Positions 11,601 to 23,027 of a stretch of DNA of 60,557 nt are shown here, in pieces. Under the pieces are notes generated by a model that saw nothing but the letters and a program-made list of their open reading frames with translations, was not told the origin of the DNA and did no database searches. Position numbers and translations under genes: made by a program. Numbering within the stretch: position 1 is the stretch's first letter; each line of letters begins with the position of its first letter. This DNA comes from Chara braunii (taxonomy: Eukaryota > Streptophyta > Charophyceae > Charales > Characeae). The DNA lies in the NCBI GenBank assembly GCA_003427395.1, contig BFEA01000887.1, positions 298,075 to 358,631 of the forward strand. Reading direction: 5' to 3'.

Positions 11601-14600
11601 GTGGTTTGAAGCCTAAGTAGTTTGCTTGTGGCGACAAAAACTTTATGCAAGGCTGGGGCCATGTACTTGCGGTTTAAAGCCTAAGTAGTTTCAAAACCAA
11701 AGCCGCTAGCGGCTAGAATTTAGTAGGATTGACAGCAAGTAGCCAAGCTAGCAGCTCTAGTATCTGATGCAAATCTGACAGCCAAACAGCTGAGAGGAAC
11801 TAGCTGGACAGGCTCTCATAGGTACGCTACAGTTAGCAAATAGACGCAGGGGTGGTCAGACCAGCATCGAACGTCAAATGTAAGTCATGTAGGATAGCTT
11901 AGGCAGGGGTGAGGGGTGGTACATCCTCCCTTCGGGAAGTAATCAATGCCGTCCACTCGGGCCTGTCAACCGTAATGGGGAGGAGCGTGCAAAGTATCTA
12001 TTGTAACCTCTTTTGACTTGACGGTGGAATAGGAACCGGACTGATCCTGGACTGTCGCTGAGATGCGCTAGCGCCAATCGGGTAGCGCCGGTTCGCGACT
12101 CAAGCATCGCCTCCGCACAGGAACGAGCACCAGCGCCCTGGGGGAATTGCGCCGCGTGACATCGCGCGTGCACCATAACCCTTCCGAAAGCAACGGAGAG
12201 GATGAGCTTTGGTAAGCTTCCCACGTCAGCGCCAAGCCACGCCTGCGGGCGTGGCCATTCTCAATACTTGGGAGTTAGGGCGAGAAAAGGCAGGAAAGGT
12301 GAGAGAAAGGGAAGAGAGAGAAGAAACAACGACGACGGAATGAGGAAGGTGGAGGGAGAGAACGAAAGAAGGGAGGGGTACAGTTAGAGAAAGGAAGGCG
12401 CGCACTTCTCAGCTACAACCAACGGAGAACAAGGCAGGAACCCAATTGACGCGAGGTACTGAAGCAGAATTCGAAGACAGCGAGAGGCATTGCAAGTGAG
12501 AACAAAAACTAACCCTTCACCTCACAACCACCATCTTCGCCTAAAACTACCAAACCAACCTGATTCTCCTTAACCAGCACCTTTCCCAAATCCGCACAAA
12601 AGACCAAGAGCACAACGATCCGTCACCATCGCGAACCATCCCCGTCTTCATCACCAACTTCGCCCTCTCCGAGTCCACTTCCCACCCCGTTCTCACCTCC
12701 CANCCCTCCCTCACTCCTCACTCCTCTCCCACTCCTTCGTAAACCCGTCCCCTCGTCCTACGACGACGCCAACCCATCACAAGCCAGCTCCCCTTCTTAA
12801 CTCCAGTCCATCCCNCCCNGATCATCCCCCATCCTAGNCCCGTCCCCGATCCTATCTCCCACCCGGAGCCCGCCCCCAGTCCCTCCCCCCACCACGATCC
12901 TAACCCACTCAGATCCCACTTCCTCTCTCATCCCTCTCCCACCACCTCACGAGCGCAATCCAACCTTCCGCCCGGATCCCCTCCCACTTCGATCTCAGCC
13001 CAGCACATGCGCCTTATCTCCCCGACCTCACCCCATTCCGAGCCCATCTCGTTTCTACCGCCCTCCCCTTTTTCACTTTTCACTCCCATCCTCCACCCCG
13101 ACCCCGTCCCCAGCTTCCCCCCACCCCTCAATCCGACCCTATCCCACCACGATTCCCACTCCTTTCTCTCACTCAGTCCCCAATACCCCAAGANCGCGAT
13201 CCAACTTCCAACCNTGCCCCGCCCTTGATCCGATCCAATCCCATCACGGGATCATTATCCGCTCCGATCCCACCACANCAGCAGCCCTTTTCGTCCCANG
13301 TCGATCCCACCCCATCACTACNCCATCCCCCGACNCAATNGTCCAACCCACCTCGATCCTAACCCAATCTTAACTCCACTCGACTCTCATCCGTCTNGCC
13401 TGNTCCGCAACGAGCGTTGTCTGTCTCGGTAAATATNTTTTTTCAGCNAAATTGGATCTTCACCTTGTTCCAGTGTTTGGCCGATAGAATTGACTAAAAG
13501 CCGATCCCCAAGTGGGGAGGCAAAATGCTGCCAATTTTTCGCACGAAGCTTTGAACCAATACCTCTCGTGCGCGANTCAATTTCCAACATGACCTCATCC
13601 TTCATTCGATCCCATCCCACTACGNNGTCATTATCCGCATCGANTCCATCACACCAGCAGCCCTTTTCCNTCCCACGCCGATTCCACCCCACTACGACCC
13701 CATCCCCCGACCCAATCGTCTAACCCACTTCGACTCTACCCCAATCTCAACTCCGNTNGACTCCCACCNGTCTCGCCTGGTCCGCAACGCGCTTTGTCGG
13801 GCTCGTTAAACTNCTCCTTTCAGCAAAATTGGAACTTTACCTTGTTCCAATATCTGGCCGATTGATTTGACTAAAAGNCGATCCCCAAGTGGGGAGGCAN
13901 ATTGCTGCCAAATTTTCGCACGAAGTTATGACCTAATAACTCACATGCGCGATTCAACTTNGAACCTGAACCCATCCTGACCCAATAACTCACATGCGCG
14001 ATTCAACTTCGAACCTGAACCCATCCTTGATTCGACCCCACCCCACTGCGTGATCNTTATCCGCTCAGAGTCCATCACANCANCAGCCATTTTCCATCCC
14101 ACGCCNTTTCCACCTCACCACGACCCCATCCCCCGACCCAATCTTTCAACACACTTCGATTCTATCCCAAGTTCAACTCCGTTCGTCTTTCATCAGTCTC
14201 ACCTGGACCACAATGAGCTTAGTCTGACCCGGTAAAATCCTCTTTTCAGCGAAATCTGAACGTTTCCTAGATCAAGTGCCTGGCCGATTGATCTGACTAA
14301 AAGCCGATCCCCAAGAGGGGAAGCAAAACGCTGCCAAATTTTCGCATAATCCTTGAAATCCCAAGGCAATTCCGTCAGAGTAGCCATTCCTCTCCGACAT
14401 CAGCTTCGCAAGAATCCAACTCAGATCCTTACATTAACCACAACGTCCTTCACACCGCTCCATTAACCTCCTCGACTCAAACTTGAAGACGGACTTCCTC
14501 AAACTGCCCCAACCTTGTCCCAGGAAAACATTTCCAGAAATGGCGATTTCATATTCCCAGGCAGCGCAAAAGGCAATGAGCGAGAAGGAGAAGCGGGACT

Positions 14601-17600
14601 TCGCAAAAGGACAAGGGGGAGCNTCAATGAGCCATTCAGAGCAGATACCATCGCAGTCAGGCACAAATTCGAANATGGAAGCTGCCAAGTCACGAACTTT
14701 GGGACAAAAGGCAATGGAATTCCTATTGGAGAAAACTCAGATTAAGGCGGAGATCAAAGTAACAAAGGAGGTAATCAAGGGGGAGGGAGGGAAGGAGGAG
14801 NAAGTGGATGTTTGGGAATACCCAGAGGAGGACATCCAGTCCCTGAACGAATTGTATGAGAAGCATGCTGTGCTGTTCAACTTTTCAGGAAGAAGTAGGG
14901 AGCTTTCTCTCAACGAAAAGAGAAGATGGGTGATGGACAAACTAACAGCCATGGAAGACGTCCCAGGGAAGGAAACGGAGATATCATACCACAGGAGAGG
15001 AAGATTTGCAGTCATGATCGTCTGCGTCGATCCAACTTACGCACAGTACCTGGTATCGATCGGGTCACTGAAATGCAGGGGGGTTGGTAGTTACAATCCA
15101 ACCCTGGAAACCACCAAGACCACCACAGGCGGAGGCATCAAGACACAGGCAATCCATGCTGAGAAATCACTTATGGGTTCTGTTCGATAATCTGTCGGAG
15201 GGAATGCACAGTTTCGTTCAATGCAGGCTGAAAGCAGAATATCCCAACAATCCAATCATCGAATGGCTCCCGGCCAACCCAGACTTCCTGGCACCCAATC
15301 ACGATGCAAGNGTGGCTTGTTTGGAAGTAACATCAGGAGCACCACCAAAATTCCCGGACCAGTGGATCTTCAAGAAAAGNGGTCAAAGAGTCACTGTGTT
15401 CATCTCTTCCAAGACCAATCCTTTNTGCTTCAAATGCAGGGGCAGAGGCCACTTGGNTANTGCATGCCNACAAGGNAGAGAAGGAGAATCAGGGGGAAAG
15501 AAGTGGACTTNGAAGCAATCGATGNTGCAGGAGTGTGAGAGTAAACCCGGAGTATGNTACATAAATGCANCACAGTATAGGGGTTGGATCTTCGATGACA
15601 ACTTGNAAAACCCAAAGTGGGTGTGGGTGATGAAGGGGGAACCAACAATTAAGNCGGACATCTATCCCCCTTACGACAGCAGGTGGAGACACACAGGAGC
15701 CAAACGCATGGAGGACAAGGAAACGGGATTCCTTGTTAGACCCATGCTGGAGGAAGAAGTAATGCANGATGTGGAGCAGAGATTGAAGCTCATGAGGGAA
15801 CTNNATGAGGTTGGGAAGAATGCAGAATTAGCATTCTTGGAGAATGCTGAAGCCAGAGCACAGCAGCAAGGTCAGTCAGGAGACAAGGAGGGGACGTCGA
15901 GGGAAATGGAGGAGGGGGAGGGAGACAATATGGACTGCGAGCAAGGTGGGAAGACAGAAACAGAGAGAGGAAGCACCTCCACCAAGAGGAAAGGAGAGGC
16001 AAGAGGAGAGACTGGGTCTAACTCTCAAGATAGTGATTTGCAGCAGGGAAAAAGAAGACAAAAGNCCCAATCTGGAAGTNAGGACNCTACNGAGAAGGAA
16101 GAGGGCGAATCAGCAGAGAGCCTAGGGAAGGTGAGGGATTCAGACTCAAGCTCTATGGAGGGGACCTCAAGGGGAAGTGGTGAAGAAGGGACAGACANAG
16201 TAGGAGAGAGAGAGGAGGACTTGACTGACAATNACCACCCANAAGGATCCTCACAGTACGAAGAAGGCAAATGTGGATCTCAGGGTGCCCAGGATCATGT
16301 TTCACTCGATGATGAAGAGGAGGTAAGAGAAAGGGCGAGAAGGAAGGGCATGCAAAATGTCGAAAACATGACAGTACAACAGATTCTGCAGGCAGAAGAG
16401 GACCAGAGGGAGAGTTCAGAAAAAGAAGACAGCGAATCCTCAAAGAGGAGGAGGGGGGCCAGGAGGACACAGATGTGGAGGATTGGACAAGGGACCGGTG
16501 GATTAAGGAGGTGGAACAGCTGGAATGGGGCAGGACGATCGAGTGTAAAATCAGGTTGGCCCACCACAAACATTTGAGGAACCTACAACTAGCCACACAA
16601 GCAGGTGAAGACATCACATCAGAAAACAGGTTCGAACTGCTAAGGAGGGAGGGGGAAATCAATGAGTTCTATGCATCCCAATATGCAAGAAAGAGCTGCA
16701 CAATAAGGAATGAGATTCACATACATTAGGAGGAGTATGGGAGGTTATTTCAATGGCCAAAGAGTTATCACAACAAGGAAAGGAAGGGAGACAGCAAGAA
16801 AAGAAAGGCACAATCGGCAGAGGAGCAAGGCAGTTCAGCCAATGGGGTGAACGATTCTATGNATGGGGCAGCAATGGAGGAGGATNAGGAGAAGAGNGAG
16901 AGTGAAGAGGAGGAGGTTCAGGACTTGAGAAGGCAANCANNAATCTTGGTGGTGCAGGTAAACCTGCTCAAGGATGAGAANAGAGAGTTGGAGGACGACA
17001 CAGTGAANGTGCAAAAGATAGCAAAAGGCCGGTGGAAGGAGATAGAAGNTGCGGCCCGCCTGGAAACCAAGAATGGGACAAGGAGGANAGTGGTCTTACC
17101 TTGCAGATGGAATGCAAGACACTCGGANTGGGAGGTGGCAATCAACCAATCCCTTCAGTTGCTAACGGCCCCGATCGAACAATGCTCAGGCCCGGACCTT
17201 CAGAGATTAATAGGGGGAGAGATGCCATCTCGAGCGTTGTTATTGAGGGAGGGAGAAGCTGAGCCAATGACAATAGGGGAGGAAGGTGACGAGGAGACAA
17301 CAACTGACTTTGGCCCATTGCTTCTTCAAATGGGGTCAGGTTTCGAACTCAGGGAGGGCCTGATCTGGATGCCGTGGCAGGTGGTGGAGACCATCCCTTA
17401 CGGGCTGCTGGGAGGGCAATTTGGCGCGGAATGGGTGGCGAGGTGCACAGCGGTCGCTGTGAGGATGGAGGCTTTCGTTTGGAAGCCAGAATTCTTCGAG
17501 AAGAAGGTAAGTGAGGTAGCAACGGTCTTAGAACTCAATGCACTTAATACTTGAAAACGGAAAAATAGAGGAGAGGTCCATATATTAACGAGGAGACCCA

Positions 17601-20600
17601 ATGGAGAGAGGAGAGTCAGAAAGACCAAGAAAGCGGAGTAGAAGGATTGATAGGGGGAAGGGTCCTCCGAAACTCAAAATAACATCATGGAATGTGAATG
17701 GGCTAGTTGGGATTTTAGAGAATCGAGACAAGTGGCAAAATATAGTAAACTACTCTGAATGGTTCTCTTTGTCTCCACCAGATTTCTTGTGTTTGCAGAA
17801 AACACACCTTCAAGATTCTGTAGGTCACCAAAAAACGAGGCACCAGATAGAGAAGAAACTGCAAAGAATTAAAGCAGCATGGTGGGCCCCAGCAGCAAAC
17901 AACCACTCTACGGGAGTGGTTATACTACAGAACAANAGAGCGCATGCGACAGACAAGATTACCATCACAGATANGAGGGTGGATGAGGAGGAGGGAAGAT
18001 GGGTCAAGATTGACTTNGAGCTGCTTGNGGAACCCTACANGCTTCTTTCNGTTTATTGTCCAAATGGTTATCAACAAAGATTGGGTATNATNGAAAGGCT
18101 CAAGGAACTTCTGGATGGGAACAGACACCTGATCTTAGCAGGGGACTGGAATGCCACTTTAGATCCCAGCCTAGACANAATTTCAGGGGGCTTTAGATCA
18201 GAAGAGGAGGGTAGGACAGAAGAGTCGCTACCAATTCATGGGTTAATGACAAATCTAGAACTGTTAGACCCCTATAGGCTACTCTTCCCGGACGAAAGAC
18301 GATTTACCTACCGAAAGAGAAACCGTAGCCAACACGTGTTTGCTTCTAGGATAGACTATTTCCTAACATCCCCAGGCATAACAGGTATGTTGCATTCTGT
18401 AACCATAGGTTCCCTACCGTACGAAGTGGGTCTGGACCACAAACCTATCCTATTGACTTTGTCATCAGACAAACTAATCAGCAGGGGTAAAGGATTTTAC
18501 AAAGTCAATAACTCCCTCCTGAAAACTCATGATATGAGACAGGCAATCTTACAAGCGTGTCAAGAACACAACCTAGACTCACTCTCTTTCTCAGAGCTGC
18601 TAACATCGTTGTCCAAGGCTTCAGCCTTAGCGGCCAGGAGGCTTGCGAAAAGGAGGAAGGAAAGAGAGGAAGAACTGACGCGAGGAATAGAGTTAGCAGA
18701 GCGCAATACTATTCTTCAGCCAGGGGACGAAATGTACGAAAGAGTATTAGACACGGCTAGAGGGGAGATGCAGGAATGGCAACGTTGGAAAATGAGAGGT
18801 TAAGAATGAGAGCTAGAGTCAAGGAATGGGAGGAAGGGGAGAGAATGACCAAATTCTTATTCCAAAAAATTCGAACTAGGGGCAGGAACAATCTCATAGA
18901 GAGTCTGGAAGGGGAAGGGGGGCTTATTTCCGACAAGGAAGGGTTGTTAAAGGTGGCGTTCGGCTTCTATAGTAAATTATACAGATCAGTGGAAGACCAG
19001 TTTTCTAAGACTAGTGTCGAGGAGGCAAGATCCAAGTTTTTGAATTACCTTCAGAGCACAATCTCACGAGAACACGCGGCCATGCTGGACGAACCCTTAA
19101 CACAGGAGGAGTTATGGGACGCACAATGACCCCGAACAAAACCCCTGGAAAAGACGACCTCACTAGAGAATTTTGGCTTGAATTTTGGCCAATTTTAGGC
19201 GAGGAATACGTGTCTTTTCTCGAACAAGCATGGCAGGAAGAGGGTATAGGAAGGGAGCCTGCTACAGGGGTAGTCACGCTGCTTTACAAAAAAGGGAGCC
19301 CAACAGACATCAGAAATTACAGACCAATAACTTTGTTGACTCTCACCCAAAATCGTAGCCAAGGCACTAGCCAATCGCTTATCTAAAATTACAGCGGGCT
19401 GCTTCCATCTGGATCAAACAGGATTCATACCGGGGAGGTTTATCTTGGACAATGTCATGTGCCTAACTGAGTCGGTTCGATACATAAGGGACAAGCGCAT
19501 TAACGCCGCCATCCTCTTTTTCGACTTTGAAAAGGCTTATGATCAGGTTAGTTGGCCTTTCTTACAGTTGTGCATGGAAAAGATGGGGGTAGGGCCGAAT
19601 TTTAGGAAGTGGATCAGGGTTCTATACAACAACGCACAAGGACAAGTACAGATAAACGGTCACTTATCCTCGACCCACCCTATGTCCAGGTCGGTTAGGC
19701 AAGGAGACCCCCTAGCTGCTCCTATCTTTCTCTTCGTAATGGAGGCAATAGCCTCTTTTTTGAGAAAGGACCTGTCAATAGAAAGGCTAATTACACCACC
19801 AGACCAGCAAGGACACAAGGTGGTAGTCCCCACGACGATACTGTTCGCGGATGATCTGACAATCTTAATCAGGGCAACGGACTCCTCCTTCCAAGCGCTA
19901 ACAAGAGCTATGGAAGCCTTTCAGCTGGCCTCAAAAATGAAAATTAATTGGCACAAAACAGTGGGTTGGTGGATGGCAGAACTTGACCAAGAGAATCAAG
20001 CACCGGTCACTAGTCCAGAGGGGCTTCAATGGTTGTCACCACAACAACCGCTCCGATACCTAGGGATCAAGATAACAGAAGAGGGGACTCACCAGTCTAT
20101 GGCGACAGATATAATGGCCAAGATGTTAGCAAAGTTTGGGGCTTGGTNGACAGTGTACACCTCAATATACGGAAGAGCACTGATCCTGAACGCATCAATC
20201 CTTTCCATGATGTGGTACGCGGGGACAATTTGGACCCCCCCCAAGGCCACGTCGACCCATCTTAGGAGAAAGGCCNCAGCCTATTTGTGGACAGCGAAGC
20301 ATAACTCNGAACACTTCATAACCAAGGTGGCTTGGAAAACGGTAACTAGAGCCAAGGGTCAAGGAGGCCTNGGCATCCTAGACCCAAGTCTTCAGTTGAA
20401 GGCCTTGCAAACAAAATGGGTGGTCAAGCTAATCTCACAACCCAAGTTATCATGGACCTCCCTAGTATTGGATAGGGTCAGGCAGATAGCCAAGTATAAA
20501 ACACCTAACAACATGACGGGTCTGTTCTGGATCATGTGTAGCAACTGGGCTAAAGTGGGCTATAGGAAGGAGAACANGGATGCACAAGGGGGGAGGGCTA

Positions 20601-22986
20601 GAAACCCTTCTTATTGGCTACAACTAATACAGCTGTGGAAGGAAATCTTCCCAGCGAGGGTCAGAGAACCTACTACNAGGGAGGAGGTATTAAGACAACC
20701 GATATTCTGCAATATTGGCATTAGGGATGACGGCGGAAAACCCCTCACACTAACTAGCAGGGACTCNAGATGGGGCAGATGGGTGGAACACNGAATATGG
20801 CAGATCAAACATATCTGGGATGATGAAAACAACCNGTGGAAANNNGTGAGGGAGCTGAGGAGAGCATTGAAAGGGTGCCACAACCTTCACGACAACCTGA
20901 GAAGAGTCACAGACTCCATACATCCATCCTGGGTACTCTTGTTGAGGGAGGGAAAGCAATGGCGAGAGGGAGATTGGGCCACATGGGAAGATGATCCGGA
21001 ACCTAAACAGGTCTTCAGGGTGTGGGACACGGACAAGGATAGGAAGGAATGGCTAGTAGCTGACAAATATGACATAATACAGCCCAGCAGTACCACTTCC
21101 CAACTGGACAAATCTTCCAAAGCACCACTGTATATACTCAAACAAGGCCTACAGAAGGTAAGAGTAATAGAGATGGATGAGTATACAGTATATAATTCAG
21201 CAGTTCCTATCGAGAGTCTAGAGGTCGACCCTGGAGAATGGGCCTGGAACATCAGAGATGGGTAATCAAGAGTAGCTAGAAGAATCAATATTCTCCAATA
21301 TACTACAAAAACGGGGTACAGACTGAGGAACAGATCCAGATCCATAGGTCACTCCCTGACCAAACGCTGGGAGAAGAAAGTAGGGGTCCCCAGGAGCCTA
21401 ATGCCTGATATACCTTGGTCTAGCATCCTATCTATTAGAATGGGTCAGGTCAGGAGTATGCAATGGCTAATAGCACATGTGGCACTACCGGTGAATGTGT
21501 GGCTCNACGAAAGAAGAAGTCATAACCAGAGGAACGAGGAAGCGGAGCTTTGCAGAGTGTGCCAAGAAGGGCTTCCGGAAACACTGGTACATTGCCTGCT
21601 AGAATGTAAGGAGGCAGTAGAAATGTGGGAACAAGTTAGGGGGATTTGGAAACAGGTAGCGACGATAGCATTCCCAGACTCAAAGATTACCATGCTTTTG
21701 GGGGAAGGGGTTCCCAAAGGATGGCAGCCCTACCAGCGTCACATCTTTCAACTGCTGAGACAATATGGACTGTGGACCATTTGGAAGAGGAGATGTCAGG
21801 CCACTTTGGAAGGAACACTAATTCATAGGGAGGAAGCTAGGGAGCTGCTCCTCAATGCAGTGGAAACACATCTCTACGCGCAGTGGAAAAAGGTGAGACA
21901 GCAAGCAAGACAACAACCTGGTCAAGAGGAGGAAATAATCAAAAANTTTAAACGGAATACTTTGNGGCAGGGGAAAGTGGCANAGCCCAGAGGCGTACAA
22001 CTTCGCTTCAAATGGAGAGAGGAGCAATGAGGATATCAGGGATCGGAAATGGGGTAGGGCTTAAGGAAAGAGAGGATAACTATCCTCCTCGTCTTGACTT
22101 GCTACCCTCAGTGGCCACGGTAAACAGAAAGGTTTTGGTTTGAGTTCACCAGTAAGACTTCCCTCGGGTCAAATGGACGTTCAAGGAGGCTGCAGGCGCA
22201 CGGGAGAGAGTCTGGGGGGAGACTAAGGTTCAGTTACGGGCAGATTTTCTAGGCAGCTGGCAAAAAGTTCANGAGTACAGGGACAGATGANGAAGAGAAC
22301 CNGAAGAAGGCTAGTGACAGTTCATCAAAACATGGTGGGCAGGGGGGAGGTTTGCTGAGTTGAGAAATNACCCTAGTTGGGGGAAGGAAGGGCACAACTC
22401 CATTTCAAGAAGAAATCTGGAACAGTAAAGCACAGTTTCAGAGAATGGACTCAGTTCCTAACCGAGACAGCNNTGGTCTCGCTACACTACTCTTAAAGTT
22501 CAGCGGTGGTGACCAGGACTCAAATGGGTAACGCAGGCGAACAAGTGAACCAAAAGGGNCAAAGCAGGGAGTACCAGAGCNACGGGGGAGGCNACCCTTG
22601 AATGGGAATGGCTTTTCGGGGTGCAGTTAAGATGAACGAGAGTCTAGGGTTCAGGGGTTAAGGGTGGCTTAGGCAAAAAGAAAAAACGGGTGGAATGGAA
22701 AAGGGCTCGGGTTGANGACCACAAGGGAGGGACTCTTTCTAGGGTTCAGCGATGTAACATGGCAGACCTATTCGTTCGGTCTGAGAGGAAAGAGAGAGGA
22801 TGGGCAAGCTGGCAGTCAATCCTTCACCGAGGTGGAGCAATCAATGCTGTCCAGGGGTCCTTCGGCCAGACGGAAGGAAGCGTGAGTGACAAGTACTTTT
22901 GTAATGATTATTTTGACTTGCCGGTGGAATAGGAACCGGACTGACGCTCCCCAGAATAGAAGGAGCCAGGACCGTAAGGCCCTGCC

Positions 22987-23027
<41 letters not shown>

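Larger units (their letters stand above)
10155..12058 (+). mobile_element. 5'-truncated LINE, 3' part with 3'UTR
   Basis: Contains the LINE ORF2 C-terminus (10383-10960) and a 3'UTR. The block near 11935-12055 (AATCAATGCYGTCCA..TTGACTTGMCGGTGGAATAG) matches 22836-22946 at the end of the complete LINE. The 5' boundary is masked by the LTR at 10150. The 3' stem-loop is missing: the match stops just after GGAACCGGACTGA. Confidence 0.75.
12400..23025 (+). mobile_element. Near-complete LINE (non-LTR retrotransposon), about 10.6 kb
   Basis: Layout: 5'UTR with tandem monomers (to 14482), ORF1 14483-17554, ORF2 17601-22030, 3'UTR, terminal stem-loop 22946-22966 and 36-bp poly(A) 22990-23025. APE-type endonuclease, RT and a terminal zf-RVT place it with plant-like L1-type LINEs. 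The 5' boundary is approximate. Several frameshifts, an in-frame stop and a substituted endonuclease residue indicate a dead copy. Many single Ns suggest collapsed repeat reads. Confidence 0.88.

Noticed and set aside
14050-14235. Protein-coding reading of the C-rich monomer array
   Set aside because: Frames are broken between monomers and the composition is CCAC/GATCCC-rich; better explained as a LINE 5'UTR.
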